The notes under the pieces were generated by a model. That model was not told where the DNA came from, ran no database searches, and saw only the letters and a list, made by a program, of their open reading frames with translations. Shown here one piece after another: positions 1-9,389 of a stretch of 64,000 nucleotides of DNA (within the stretch, counting starts at the first letter, position 1; each line of letters starts with the position of its first letter). The translations under genes and the position numbers were made by a program. The stretch comes from Rheinheimera hassiensis (GTDB taxonomy: Bacteria; Pseudomonadota; Gammaproteobacteria; Enterobacterales; Alteromonadaceae): contig NZ_JAKUJZ010000004.1 in assembly GCF_022436675.1 (NCBI RefSeq), positions 186,001-250,000 of the forward strand, in the 5' to 3' direction.

Positions 1-1329
1 GCCGATAAACGCCGGTTGTTCTGACGAATCCAGCCCGATGGCACCAGCTTGCAGCGTAAGTTGCTGCTTGTTCAGGCTAAGCCAGCTCTGGTCATATTTA
101 CGTAAGGTATTCCAGTTTAAATCCAGTGTGTTAGCGCTAAAGTCGTCACGCCATGTAAAATTGCCGGTCAGAGGCTGTTGGGTAGTTGTCGTAGCCAGGC
201 TGGCCGGGGCGGTAGGGCGGTAAGGTATAGCTTCACCAGCCGGTAAAATATGCGGCCAGCCATCCTGCCAGCTAACCGGCAATAAAAAGGTTTCACGGCC
301 GGTATTAAAATAGCGCTGTTGATAGGCGCGGCTGGCCAGGAATACTGCCCACCAGCTGCCATCGGGCAGTTGCACAAAGTCGGCATGGCCGGCGGTAGTA
401 ATAGGATCTGGCCGCTCAGGTGCCAGATCGCGCTGGGTCAGAATAGGGTTGCCGCTATAAGGTACAAAGGGTTCTGCCAGGCTGCGGCTGCGAAAAATGA
501 CCGCCGAATGCTGATCTGCCGTGCCGCCTTCAGCGCACAATAGATAATACCAGCCATCATGTTTGTACAGGTGCGGTGCTTCAATCCAGATGGGCTTAGT
601 GCTTAAGTCAACACCGCCATTAACCAACAGCCGTTGTGAATCCGCTACAATTTTTTGGTTTTGTGGGTCGTACTGCCACAGCCAGATGGCTTTATGGCCT
701 TCGTACAGTGATTCGACAGGGTCGCTATTATGGGCAATATACACCTTGCCATCGTCATCAAAGAAAATATCCGGGTCAATACCTTCCACTTCAGGTAACC
801 AGATTGGATCAGACCAGGGGCCAGCCGGATCGGTGGCAGTAAGAATAAAGTTGCCGCCTCTGTCTACTACGGTGGTGATAATATAGTAAGTGCCGTCATG
901 ATAGCGCAGCGTAGGGGCGAAAATACCGCGCGACACCTGTAAACCGGCCATTTCCATCTGCGACTGGCGTGTTAGTGCATAACCAATCAGCTGCCAGTTT
1001 ACCAGATCGCGGCTGTGCAAAATGGGCAGCCCCGGCGTGTAGGTAAAAGACGACACCGTCATATAATAGTCATCGCCATTGCGGGTAATACTGGGATCAG
1101 GAAAAAAACCCGCCAGCACCGGGTTCTGATAGGTGCCCTGCGGCAATGGTTCAGCAAACAGCGGGTCAAGCCCCTGATATTCAAACCAGTTAAATTGTGC
1201 GGCTGCTGGTGTAGATACAGTTACAGTGGTGTTGTTTGCCGCTGTATCAACAGCGGGTTGGCAGGCGCTTAAGCAAAATATCAGCCCCAGCACCGATTGT
1301 TGTAACACCGCCCGATAGTTGTTTGTCAT
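1..1329 (-). CDS. GH43 beta-xylosidase/arabinofuranosidase lipoprotein (C-terminus cut by window edge)
   Basis: The minus strand is open from an ATG at 1329 to the first base, 443 codons with no stop, so the 3' end lies outside the window. The N-terminus is a lipoprotein signal with lipobox LSAC (Cys23), so the enzyme is probably anchored to a membrane facing the periplasm or surface. A five-bladed GH43 propeller follows: catalytic base Asp78 in FFPDPS, pKa-tuning Asp185 in EGIDPDIFF, general acid Glu250 in WIEAPHLYK. From about residue 400 a second domain starts (WRDDFSANTLDLNW), like the beta-sandwich that follows the catalytic domain in many xylosidases. A GGGAG ribosome site precedes the ATG. 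It lies downstream of xylR on the same strand, but a terminator stands between them, so it probably has its own promoter. Substrate (xylosyl or arabinosyl) is inferred from context. Confidence 0.9.
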   Translation of the reverse strand, partial: MTNNYRAVLQQSVLGLIFCLSACQPAVDTAANNTTVTVSTPAAAQFNWFEYQGLDPLFAEPLPQGTYQNPVLAGFFPDPSITRNGDDYYMTVSSFTYTPGLPILHSRDLVNWQLIGYALTRQSQMEMAGLQVSRGIFAPTLRYHDGTYYIITTVVDRGGNFILTATDPAGPWSDPIWLPEVEGIDPDIFFDDDGKVYIAHNSDPVESLYEGHKAIWLWQYDPQNQKIVADSQRLLVNGGVDLSTKPIWIEAPHLYKHDGWYYLLCAEGGTADQHSAVIFRSRSLAEPFVPYSGNPILTQRDLAPERPDPITTAGHADFVQLPDGSWWAVFLASRAYQQRYFNTGRETFLLPVSWQDGWPHILPAGEAIPYRPTAPASLATTTTQQPLTGNFTWRDDFSANTLDLNWNTLRKYDQSWLSLNKQQLTLQAGAIGLDSSEQPAFIG

Positions 1330-1398
1330 TTGTAACACTCCCGCTGTCAATGCCGGGCCAGCTTGTGCGCTGGACCATTACATAAAAGGTAGTGTCAT

Positions 1399-1432
1399 TA
1401 AAAGAAAAAAGGCCATATTCATCAATGGCCTT
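1399..1432 (-). terminator. Rho-independent terminator of xylR
   Basis: A perfect 8-bp stem (AAGGCCAT/ATGGCCTT, 1409-1416 with 1425-1432) and 8-nt loop are followed on the minus strand by a T-rich run (1408-1399). It lies about 70 bases after the xylR stop and would end that transcript before the GH43 gene. Confidence 0.8.
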
Positions 1433-1501
1433 AGTGTTATGAAAATACGTCTGTGCTGTGCGTTTTTTACGCATAGCCGCTAATGGCAGCGGCGGTGCAG
1501 G

Positions 1502-2698
1502 TTAATCATTTACTGCCATGCCATTAAAGGTATCAGTGCGCTCAGTGCGATACTCTTTTGGTGTCTGGCTGAAATGGCGCTGAAAAACGGCATACATATA
1601 TTGTAATGACGGGTAGCCGCACATTTTGGCAATTTCAGTGGGGTTTACCTGGGTTTCTTTCAGCATTTTGCAGGCTTTGGTCAGTTTTTGATTATGCAAT
1701 TCTGTGTGGATAGAGTGGCCACGCTCTGAGCGGAAGCGTTGTTCTAAGTTTGAGCGCGAAATACCTACAAAGTCAGTCACCTGCTCAACCTTGGCGCCAC
1801 GGGTGGCGTGGCGGCGAATGTAATGCATAGCCTGAATAACATAAGGATCGCGCAGTGCTTTAAAGTCGGTGGACTGGCGTGAAGCCACACCTACCGGTGG
1901 CACCAGAATACGCTTATTTCCCACGTCAATATTGTTCAGCTGCATATGCAGCAGCTTGGCGGCTTTGTAACCCATTTCGAAACAGCCCTGGGTTACCGAG
2001 CTTAAACTGATGCGGCTGAGGTAACGGGCAATATCATCATCGTCGATACCGATAATGGCAATATTGTCCGGTACTATAATGCCAACATGCTCGCAGGCCT
2101 GCAGTAAATGGCGGGCGCGCGAGTCGGTTACGGCAATAATGCCAATGGGTTTGGGCAGGCCCTGGATCCAGTCGGTCAGGCGGTTCATGGCATATTGCCA
2201 GGTTTCTGGCCGTGTACAGTGGCCCTGATACACCTGGCAGTCGTAGCCATCCTGTGCCGTTAGCGTGCGCACCGCATTTTCGCGCTCTTTGGCCCAGCGA
2301 TGCTGTTCATCGACAGGTACACTGTAAAACGCAAACCGGTCCAGCCCTTTGCGTTTTAAATGCTCATAGGCGCTTTGTACTAAAGCGTAGTTATCAGTAG
2401 CCACATAGGGTACTGCCGGATAATCGGCGGCATTGCTGTATGAGCCACCCACGCCGACCAGCGGTTTAACTGAGCCTGCCAGGGCGCGCTGAATATTCAT
2501 ATCATCAAAATCGGCAATAATGCCGTCGCCGCTCCATTCGTGAATATGCTCCAGCCGGCAGAGAAAATCCTCTTCCAGATACAGATCCCAATCCACTTTA
2601 GATGACTGTAAATAGTGCCCTATACCCTCAATAACCTGTCGATCGTAAACTTTGTTCGCATTAAACAACAACGTAATGCTGTGTTTGGCCTTAAACAT
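1502..2698 (-). CDS. xylR: Xylose operon regulator XylR (LacI-type sensor + AraC DNA-binding domain)
   Basis: A 398-residue protein, close to the 392 residues of E. coli XylR and of the same architecture. Residues about 1-275 form a periplasmic-binding-protein-like sugar sensor (ITLLFNANKVYDRQVIEGIG; IIGIDDDDIARYLS). Residues about 283-388 carry two AraC-type helix-turn-helix motifs (QVTDFVGISRSNLEQRF and EIAKMCGYPSLQYMYAVF). In the family, D-xylose binding lets the dimer activate xylose catabolic genes. It is divergent from xylB across a 206-bp gap containing an AACATAATT-type palindrome, so it probably controls that promoter and perhaps its own. Assignment is firm from architecture and neighbours. 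Confidence 0.95.
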   Translation of the reverse strand: MFKAKHSITLLFNANKVYDRQVIEGIGHYLQSSKVDWDLYLEEDFLCRLEHIHEWSGDGIIADFDDMNIQRALAGSVKPLVGVGGSYSNAADYPAVPYVATDNYALVQSAYEHLKRKGLDRFAFYSVPVDEQHRWAKERENAVRTLTAQDGYDCQVYQGHCTRPETWQYAMNRLTDWIQGLPKPIGIIAVTDSRARHLLQACEHVGIIVPDNIAIIGIDDDDIARYLSRISLSSVTQGCFEMGYKAAKLLHMQLNNIDVGNKRILVPPVGVASRQSTDFKALRDPYVIQAMHYIRRHATRGAKVEQVTDFVGISRSNLEQRFRSERGHSIHTELHNQKLTKACKMLKETQVNPTEIAKMCGYPSLQYMYAVFQRHFSQTPKEYRTERTDTFNGMAVND

Positions 2699-2806
2699 AT
2701 CCCCGCCCCGTCTGGTTTATCTGATTATTATTTTTGTTTTTTTATTTTTAACTAAAATAGTGCAAGCGTGTTCAATATTAGACCAACCAGCGCGGCTGGC
2801 AAACGA

Positions 2807-2846
2807 GAAAACATAATTCAGCCATTAATTATGAATTTTCGTAATT
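2807..2846 (+). promoter_or_regulatory. Putative XylR operator upstream of xylB
   Basis: AACATAATT at 2810-2818 is followed by its near-inverted copy AATTATGAA at 2827-2835, inside a larger imperfect palindrome GAAAA...TTTTC (2807-2840). It sits 60-100 bp before the xylB start, in the xylR-xylB divergent gap. The same 9-mer occurs upstream of xylA and of the sugar porter. XylR binding is inferred. Confidence 0.6.
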
Positions 2847-2904
2847 GCTGCTGGTAGCAGGCTCATCAAAGATGCATCTATCAGTGCTAACATTCGGATA
2901 ATTA

Positions 2905-4365
2905 TTGCAAATGTATATAGGCATAGACTTAGGCACATCCGGGATAAAGGTTATTTTACTTAGCAGCACCGGCAGCGTTATTGATAGCAGTAGTAGCGAG
3001 CTTTCAGTAAGCCGGCCTTATCCGTTATGGTCAGAGCAAGATCCACAACACTGGTGGGCAGGCCTGCAGCAATGCATGGCACAACTAAGCCAGCGCCAGT
3101 CGTTAGCCGGGGTAAAAGCCATCGGGCTGGCGGGGCAAATGCATGGTGCCACCATGCTGGATAGCAGCAACCAAGTGATCCGCCCGGCGATACTGTGGAA
3201 CGATGGCCGCGCTTTTGCCCAGTGCCAGCAGCTGGAGCAACAGGTGCCGCAATTGCAACAGCTTACCGGTAATCTGGCCATGCCCGGTTTTACTGCACCA
3301 AAATTGTTATGGCTGCATCAAAATGAGCCAGAGCACTTCGCCCGTGTCGCAAAAGTGTTATTGCCAAAAGATTACCTGCGCTTTTGCTTAAGCGGTGATT
3401 TTGCCTCTGATATGTCAGATTCGGCCGGTACTTTATGGCTGGATATGGCCAAGCGCGACTGGAGCGACGCCCTGCTGCAAGCCTGTGGTTTGCAGCAGGG
3501 CCAAATGCCGCAATTGTATGAAGGCAACCAGATCACTGGTACTTTACGGCCTGAACTGGCGCAGCGCTGGGGCATGGCCGAGGTGCCACTGGTTGCCGGT
3601 GGTGGTGATAACGCCGCCGGTGCTGTTGGTGCCGGTATTGTCAGTGCCGGCCAGGCAATGTTATCGCTTGGCACCTCCGGTGTGTATTTCGCGGTCAGCG
3701 ATGGTTTTATGGCGAATCCGCAGTCGGCGGTACACAGTTTTTGCCATGCATTGCCCAATAGCTGGCATTTAATGTCGGTAACCTTAAGTGCGGCCAGTTG
3801 TTTGCAGTGGTATGCCGAGCAGGTGGCGCATGCCCCTGTGGCAGAGTTGTTAGCTGAGCTGGAGCAGGGCAGCAGTGATATTACTGAACTACCACTGTTT
3901 TTACCTTATCTGTCTGGTGAGCGTACCCCGCATAATAACCCCAATGCTAAAGGCGTCTGGTTTGGTTTAAGCCACAGTACAGACCGCAAAGCGCTCACCT
4001 ACTCGGTATTAGAGGGCGTGAGCTTTGCATTGGCGCAGGGCGCCGATGCCGTGCATGCCAGCGGCCTGCAGCCGACAGATATTAACCTTATTGGCGGTGG
4101 CGCCCGCAGTGTCTATTGGCGCCAGCTACTGGCTGACATATTAAACCTGCCACTTAGCTTTCGCCAAAGCGGTGAAGTGGGGCCTGCCCTGGGCGCAGCC
4201 AGGTTGGCACGGCTGGCAATGGAGCCGGACACCGCAGTGGCTGATATTTGCCCGCAACCTGAACTGGTAAGCCGGCATCTGCCCGACAGCCAGCGCCATG
4301 CAGCGCTATTGCCGCGCTACAACAAATTCAAAGCACTATACCAGAGCCTGGCCGGACATTTTTAA
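2905..4365 (+). CDS. xylB: Xylulokinase
   Basis: A 486-residue FGGY-family sugar kinase of normal length. It phosphorylates D-xylulose to xylulose-5-phosphate with ATP in the cytoplasm. Visible family features are the N-terminal phosphate-binding loop GIDLGTSGIKV, the substrate loop GQMHGATMLD, the catalytic Asp235 in GGGDNAAGAVGAG, and the C-terminal ATP-site motif IGGGARSVYWRQLLAD. The nearest ATG (2911) is preceded by another possible start two codons upstream (2905); which is used does not change the product. It is followed 250 bp later by xylA on the same strand; a repeat element and a separate operator lie between them, so the two may be transcribed from separate promoters. Confidence 0.95.
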   Translation: MQMYIGIDLGTSGIKVILLSSTGSVIDSSSSELSVSRPYPLWSEQDPQHWWAGLQQCMAQLSQRQSLAGVKAIGLAGQMHGATMLDSSNQVIRPAILWNDGRAFAQCQQLEQQVPQLQQLTGNLAMPGFTAPKLLWLHQNEPEHFARVAKVLLPKDYLRFCLSGDFASDMSDSAGTLWLDMAKRDWSDALLQACGLQQGQMPQLYEGNQITGTLRPELAQRWGMAEVPLVAGGGDNAAGAVGAGIVSAGQAMLSLGTSGVYFAVSDGFMANPQSAVHSFCHALPNSWHLMSVTLSAASCLQWYAEQVAHAPVAELLAELEQGSSDITELPLFLPYLSGERTPHNNPNAKGVWFGLSHSTDRKALTYSVLEGVSFALAQGADAVHASGLQPTDINLIGGGARSVYWRQLLADILNLPLSFRQSGEVGPALGAARLARLAMEPDTAVADICPQPELVSRHLPDSQRHAALLPRYNKFKALYQSLAGHF

Positions 4366-4410
4366 GCTACAGCCTCTGGGCCAAAGCAATATTGCCTAAG
4401 TCATTGCTGT

Positions 4411-4511
4411 TGTAGCCAGGCGGCAAGTGGATGAGCCCCATGAGCATAGTAAACTATGTGATTGGGGCGAAGACACGCAGCCAACAACGCTACGGCTGCA
4501 ATGACGACGGC
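4411..4511. repeat. Interspersed palindromic repeat, copy 1 (longer)
   Basis: About 100 bp starting TGTAGCCAGGCGGCAAGTG, with a central hairpin CCCCA...GAGCATAG-taaa-CTATG...TGGGG, and ending in a TAC/GCTGCAATGACGACGG tail. A second, shorter copy is at 29817-29896 in the same orientation. I recall similar palindromic elements from other Alteromonadales intergenic regions, but have not searched. It separates xylB from the xylA operator. Confidence 0.65.
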
Positions 4512-4554
4512 AATTATGTTGAAAAGCACAAGATGGCTTTGAAAAAACATAATT
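4512..4554 (+). promoter_or_regulatory. Putative XylR operator upstream of xylA
   Basis: AATTATGTT (4512-4520) and its exact inverted copy AACATAATT (4546-4554) flank a 25-bp spacer containing GAAAAGCACA. The downstream copy lies in a TTTGAAAAAACATAATT context, 65 bp before the xylA GTG. XylR recognition is inferred from recurrence at the three xylose promoters. Confidence 0.6.
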
Positions 4555-4619
4555 GTGATAAGCCGCATCATTGCCCAACATTAGCCAGGCAATAAATATG
4601 CAAAACCAAGGAGAGCAGC

Positions 4620-5939
4620 GTGGCTCAGTATTTCGATCAAGTAGATAAAATCGCCTATGAAGGTGCAGATAGCACCAATCCCCTCGCATTTAAACATTAC
4701 AACGCCAGTGAAAAAATCCTCGGTAAAACCATGGCAGAACACCTGCGTATGGCGGCCTGTTACTGGCATAACTTCTGCTGGAACGGCCAGGATGTGTTTG
4801 GCCAGCCCACATTCAACCGTCCCTGGCTGGCAGCCGGTGATGCTATGCAACAAGCAAAACACAAAGCCGACGTCGCCTTTGAGTTTTTCCAAAAGTTAGG
4901 CATTCCGTATTATTGTTTTCACGACATTGACGTAGCGCCCGAAGGCAACAGTATTAAAGAGTACGTTAATAATTTTGCCGCCATGGTAGATGTGCTGGAG
5001 CAAAAGCAAGCCGAAACCGGCGTTAAGCTATTGTGGGGTACCGCAAATTTATTCAGCAACCCGCGCTATGCCGCCGGTGCTGCGTCTAACCCCGATCCTG
5101 AAGTATTCAGTTACGGCGCGACGCAGGTATTTCACGCCATGAACGCCACCAAACGTTTGGGCGGTGATAACTATGTACTGTGGGGCGGCCGTGAAGGCTA
5201 CGAAACCCTGCTTAACACAGATCTGCGCCAGGAGCGCGCCCAGCTGGGCCGTTTTATGCAAATGGTGGTAGAGCATAAGCATAAAATTGGTTTTAAAGGC
5301 ACCTTACTGATCGAGCCTAAACCGCAAGAGCCAACTAAACACCAGTACGATTATGATTCCGCAACAGTGTACGGCTTTTTAAAGCAGTATGGCCTGGAAA
5401 AAGAGTTCAGAGTCAATATCGAAGCCAACCATGCCACCCTGGCCGGCCATTCTTTCCACCATGAAGTGGCTACCGCTATTTCGCTGGGCATTTTTGGCAG
5501 TATCGATGCCAACCGCGGTGATGCGCAAAACGGCTGGGATACCGATCAGTTTCCGATCAACGTGGAAGAACTCAGCCTGGTGATGTACGAAATTTTAAAA
5601 TCGGGCGGTTTGTCTACTGGTGGCTTTAATTTTGACGCCAAGCTGCGCCGCCAAAGCCTGGATCGTTACGATCTGTTTTATGGCCATATCGGCGGCATGG
5701 ACCATCTGGCCATGGCATTAAAACGCGCCGCAACCTTGCTGGAAAAAGACTTCCTCAGCGCCGCTGTAGCCAAACGTTACGCCGGCTGGAGTAATACGCT
5801 GGGTAAAGCTATTCAGGGCGGTGAGCACAGCTTGCAATCATTGGCCGACATGGTCGCGCGTGAACAGTTAGACCCGCAAGCCGTAAGCGGCCAACAGGAA
5901 AGGTTAGAGAATCAGGTTAATTTGGTGCTGTACCGCTAG
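4620..5939 (+). CDS. xylA: Xylose isomerase
   Basis: A 439-residue class II xylose isomerase (E. coli XylA has 440). It converts D-xylose to D-xylulose in the cytoplasm using two divalent metal ions. Visible are His101 in [13 protein letters not shown], the metal-ligand segment [34 protein letters not shown] and [17 protein letters not shown]. The start is GTG at 4620 with an excellent AAGGAGAG ribosome site; no ATG fits. The gene ends 24 bp before a strong terminator, closing the unit. Product feeds XylB. Confidence 0.97.
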   Translation: MAQYFDQVDKIAYEGADSTNPLAFKHYNASEKILGKTMAEHLRMAACYWHNFCWNGQDVFGQPTFNRPWLAAGDAMQQAKHKADVAFEFFQKLGIPYYCFHDIDVAPEGNSIKEYVNNFAAMVDVLEQKQAETGVKLLWGTANLFSNPRYAAGAASNPDPEVFSYGATQVFHAMNATKRLGGDNYVLWGGREGYETLLNTDLRQERAQLGRFMQMVVEHKHKIGFKGTLLIEPKPQEPTKHQYDYDSATVYGFLKQYGLEKEFRVNIEANHATLAGHSFHHEVATAISLGIFGSIDANRGDAQNGWDTDQFPINVEELSLVMYEILKSGGLSTGGFNFDAKLRRQSLDRYDLFYGHIGGMDHLAMALKRAATLLEKDFLSAAVAKRYAGWSNTLGKAIQGGEHSLQSLADMVAREQLDPQAVSGQQERLENQVNLVLYR

Positions 5940-5962
5940 ATTTGTGCTACCCCGTTGTTATT

Positions 5963-5986
5963 GCCCGGCTTGCCGGGCTTTTTTTT
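5963..5986 (+). terminator. Rho-independent terminator of xylA
   Basis: Stem GCCCGG/CCGGGC with loop CTTG, followed by eight T residues, 24 bp after the xylA stop. Confidence 0.92.
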
Positions 5987-6181
5987 GCTTATACATTACT
6001 ACCGAAATATGTTCTCGCCGGGTTAGATGTCGAGGTGCCGGTATTTCCCACCAATTGACGCGGCTGCAGGCATCCGCTCTCTGATGAAGCTTTCACGTCT
6101 CAGCGACATTTTAGTCACAATGGCTTTGCTAACTTTGCAGCGTTCCATCAAAAAATACAGCGGACTGTTGGAGGAAAGCAT

Positions 6182-6238
6182 ATGAGCAAGCAATTAAGAC
6201 AGGTGTCGTGGTTAACTGCTGGAGGGATAGCAATATGA
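6182..6238 (+). CDS. 18-codon leader ORF resembling the receptor N-terminus (paralogue remnant or leader peptide)
   Basis: An ATG with a strong GGAGG site opens an 18-residue ORF, MSKQLRQVSWLTAGGIAI, whose TGA overlaps the ATG of the TonB receptor (ATATGA). The first 12 residues match the receptor's own start (MSRHLRQVSWLT). Residues LRQVSWLT are identical in all eight positions, while six of the eight codons differ only in silent third bases. That pattern points to an older duplicated gene start, not a recent tandem copy. It may be the truncated remnant of a second receptor gene, now acting as a translationally coupled leader. Too short for a standard gene caller; expression is unknown. Confidence 0.55.
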   Translation: MSKQLRQVSWLTAGGIAI

Positions 6239-8619
6239 GCCGGCATTTGAGACAAGTATCATGGTTGACGCTGTGGGCGCTGCTGTTTGGCTTGCCACTT
6301 TTTAGCCACGCAGCAGAGGCGCCCGGTGCGCTGACCTTTATTGTTAACGATCAAATTACTGCGCGGCCAGTCTCAGGCGTGCAGATCACGATTACGGCAC
6401 GGGAAACCAATATCACGCAAACTTTAGCAACCGACGCACAAGGTCGTGTCAATGCTTCGCAGCTCGACCCCGGTCTTTACTCGGTGAACCTGGCTAAAAG
6501 CGGGTTCACTTCAGTGTATGAGCCAAGCGTACGCGTGGTTACGCGCAAAAATATCAGGATAGCATTTGAACTTAAACAGCAACCCATTGAGGTAGTGGAG
6601 GTTAGAGCGCAGCAAGCTGATACATTTGCATCAGGTTCCAGCACCTATCTTGACAGAGAAGCGCTTCGAAGCGCTGTCGGTGGTGGTGCCGATCCGCTGC
6701 TGTCTCTGGACGGACTGCCTGGCCTGGCATCGGCCAGTGAATTCGCCAGTTTTAGCGTACGCGGCCGTGGCCCGAGAGATAATTTGATATTCGTTGATGA
6801 CTTTCCGTTTGATAAATCGGTGCACTTTGATGCGACCCTGGGTGAAGAGGAAGATGTCGGTGGTGGTGGGCGTTTCTCGATTTTCGCCCCGAACGTTATC
6901 AGCGCAGCAGAGTTCTCACCGGGCGGGTGGGGGGCGGCTTATGGTGGCCGTGCTGCCTCGCTACTCAAACTGGACGTTGCCGATGGCAATCCAAGCCCTT
7001 CCGCAAGTTTGCGCCTCGACCTTGCCGGTTATGAAGTGGGTTACGACGGCCCAGCTGGTATCACCGATGACGCCACTATGCTGGTTTCTGCCCGGCGCCT
7101 GGATTTCGGCGCTTTGTTTGAAACTATTGAAGAGCTGGACATTGGCGAGCCGGTGTTAAGAGATATCATCGTAAAGTCGGTTATACCTATCAACCAGAAC
7201 CACACCTTTGAAATTTTACTGATGGATACACACGAGGACTATAGCCGCGATGTGACGCACGTTTTCGAATCGCCCAATTTCGAAGATGCTGCGCTGCAAT
7301 ATTCTGAACAGGATAGTGATTTGTACGGTATGACATTGCGCTCATTAATTGGTGAAACAGCGGTCTGGACCAACAAGCTTTACTACCGCAACAGCGACAA
7401 GTTAAGCTCTGAGGGCGAAGCCTTTCCTGATTTGGCACCAGAGGGCTCGCCCGCGTCTGATTTTCCGCTGCGGGAGAACATTATTACCATCGGTGAAGCT
7501 GAAACGGAGATCGGCTGGCGCAGCGATTTTGAGGCAGTGAATCAATGGGGTCTGTTCAGTGCCGGTGTTCGGGTAACGCAAATTGAACTGGACTACAACA
7601 CTGTGTTAGACGGCGATTGGATCCGCTTTGTTTACGACGACGATGATTTCAGACCAGACCCACAGCGGCGTTTTATTGTGCTGACTCCGCAGAACGTTAA
7701 TTCGTCAATACGTCAGAAAGAAACCAGCTATGCTGGCTACGCAGAACAGGTTTTTCAATTCGGTGATTGGGATTTTGGCACTGGCTTACGGCTTGAACGC
7801 GATGGTTTTGCCGACGAAAGCGTCGCGGCGCCCAGGTTCAGCGTCAACTGGCAGCCGGGTAAAAAAGTGAGATATTTTGCCAGCGCTGGGCTGTTTCATC
7901 AGTCACCACGGTATTTAGAACTTGCCGCTAACGAGTCGAACAAGCTTAAAACCGAAAAAATAACCCATACCAGCGTCGGTTTAAAATATTTCCCCCACAG
8001 CAATTGGTCGGTGTTAACCGAGGCGTATTATCAAAGCCTCGACGATCTGGTGGTAGACCTTGATCGGGTAAGCGGTACCTTTGCTAATATTGGTGATGGC
8101 AGCTCGTATGGCGTCGATATTGTGGTTAACGGTACACTCTTCGAAGGCCTTTACGCCAGCGCAACCTATTCTTACAACGATGCCGTGGTCGACCGCAAAG
8201 ACGGCCGTGGTGATGTAGCCGCTGAATTCAATCGCAAGCATGTCGCAACGCTGGGCCTGACCTGGGAAATCAGCAACCGCTGGAAGGTCGCGGCGCGTTA
8301 CAAATATCTTTCCGGCCGGCCAGAAGACAACTTTATTATTCACTCAGACGTATTGGGGCCAGGACAACCGCTACGCTACTCAAAACAGATCACTGAGCGT
8401 AATGTCGGTCGCAAAGACAGTTCCGGCTTGTTGAATGTTCGGGTTGACTATCGGCGCGCATTTGGCCCGATAGATGTAACGGCTTTTCTTGATGTCATCA
8501 ACGTAACGGCTGCGTCGTCGAGCGATGACACCGAGTTTGACTACCGCCGCGGCGTTCTGGTGCAAGACGATAGCGAAGCAGAGCCGCTGATTGGCCTACG
8601 ACTGGACTACGCTTGGTAA
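6235..8619 (+). CDS. TonB-dependent outer-membrane receptor with N-terminal carboxypeptidase-regulatory-like domain
   Basis: A 794-residue precursor counted from the ATG at 6235, which has GGAGGG upstream. A signal peptide (SWLTLWALLFGLPLFSHAAEA) is followed by a CarboxypepD_reg/Cna-B-like beta domain (about 30-115), a plug (DPLLSLDGLPGLASASEFAS, VRGRGPRDNLIFVDDFPF) and a beta barrel ending in an aromatic residue (LRLDYAW). It would import a large or scarce ligand across the outer membrane using TonB energy. The ligand is unknown; nothing near it points to a metal or sugar. The response regulator follows after 47 bp and the sensor kinase after that, so it is probably co-transcribed with a two-component system. 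Confidence 0.85.
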   Translation: MSRHLRQVSWLTLWALLFGLPLFSHAAEAPGALTFIVNDQITARPVSGVQITITARETNITQTLATDAQGRVNASQLDPGLYSVNLAKSGFTSVYEPSVRVVTRKNIRIAFELKQQPIEVVEVRAQQADTFASGSSTYLDREALRSAVGGGADPLLSLDGLPGLASASEFASFSVRGRGPRDNLIFVDDFPFDKSVHFDATLGEEEDVGGGGRFSIFAPNVISAAEFSPGGWGAAYGGRAASLLKLDVADGNPSPSASLRLDLAGYEVGYDGPAGITDDATMLVSARRLDFGALFETIEELDIGEPVLRDIIVKSVIPINQNHTFEILLMDTHEDYSRDVTHVFESPNFEDAALQYSEQDSDLYGMTLRSLIGETAVWTNKLYYRNSDKLSSEGEAFPDLAPEGSPASDFPLRENIITIGEAETEIGWRSDFEAVNQWGLFSAGVRVTQIELDYNTVLDGDWIRFVYDDDDFRPDPQRRFIVLTPQNVNSSIRQKETSYAGYAEQVFQFGDWDFGTGLRLERDGFADESVAAPRFSVNWQPGKKVRYFASAGLFHQSPRYLELAANESNKLKTEKITHTSVGLKYFPHSNWSVLTEAYYQSLDDLVVDLDRVSGTFANIGDGSSYGVDIVVNGTLFEGLYASATYSYNDAVVDRKDGRGDVAAEFNRKHVATLGLTWEISNRWKVAARYKYLSGRPEDNFIIHSDVLGPGQPLRYSKQITERNVGRKDSSGLLNVRVDYRRAFGPIDVTAFLDVINVTAASSSDDTEFDYRRGVLVQDDSEAEPLIGLRLDYAW

Positions 8620-8666
8620 GGGGCTTGGCAACAGGCCTGGTAAAAACTGGTAAGAGGGAGCAGCAT

Positions 8667-9389
8667 ATGGTTCACGCGCTTGGTGCGGCGCCGGTTAGGG
8701 TGCTGATTGTCGAAGACAACCACGACATCTGCGAGAACATCGCTGCCTATCTTGAGAAGCATAGCTATGTGATGGATTTTGCCTATGACGGTATCAGCGC
8801 GATGTACCTGGCGTTGACGAATCCGTTCGACGTTATTGTACTGGACCTGAAACTGCCGGGCATGGATGGCCTGAGTTTCTGCCAAAAGCTGCGCATTGAT
8901 GCCAAATTAGAAACGCCGGTGCTTATGCTAACGGCGAGAGACACGCTTGACGATAAACTGAAGGGGTTTGCGGCGGGAGCCGACGACTATCTTGTCAAGC
9001 CATTCGCATTACAGGAGCTGCATGCAAGGTTGCAGGCACTGTACAAACGTAGTCACGGCAAAACCGACAACCTGTTAACTGTAGCTGATTTGACGATGAA
9101 CCGGTCCACGTTGCAGGTGCATCGCGCAGGAAGGCGCGTCGATCTCAACCCGGCTTGCATGAAACTATTGCAACGCTTGATGGAGCAGGCGCCGTCTGTT
9201 GTGGCGCGCGATGATCTTGAAACCTTGTTGTGGGCTGACGAGCGCCCCGATGGTGATGCGCTTCGCTCGCATATGTACAAATTGCGCCAGGCTATCGACA
9301 GGCCGTTTGATAGCCCGCTGATTCATACGGTGCATCGCATCGGCTACCGCATTGCAGAGGATGCAAAGGACGCAGAGGGTGCAGAGTGA
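8667..9389 (+). CDS. OmpR-family response regulator
   Basis: A 240-residue protein. The receiver domain (about 10-120) has the acidic pair EDN, phospho-acceptor Asp60 in VIVLDLKLPGMDG, and Lys in YLVKPF. A winged-helix output domain follows (about 130-235, ending LIHTVHRIGYRIAED). I place the start at ATG 8667, with AGAGGGAG upstream, not at the earlier in-frame start at 8613, which overlaps the receptor stop. Its stop overlaps the kinase start. It would bind DNA when phosphorylated by the downstream kinase; the receptor operon itself is a plausible target. Confidence 0.92.
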   Translation: MVHALGAAPVRVLIVEDNHDICENIAAYLEKHSYVMDFAYDGISAMYLALTNPFDVIVLDLKLPGMDGLSFCQKLRIDAKLETPVLMLTARDTLDDKLKGFAAGADDYLVKPFALQELHARLQALYKRSHGKTDNLLTVADLTMNRSTLQVHRAGRRVDLNPACMKLLQRLMEQAPSVVARDDLETLLWADERPDGDALRSHMYKLRQAIDRPFDSPLIHTVHRIGYRIAEDAKDAEGAE

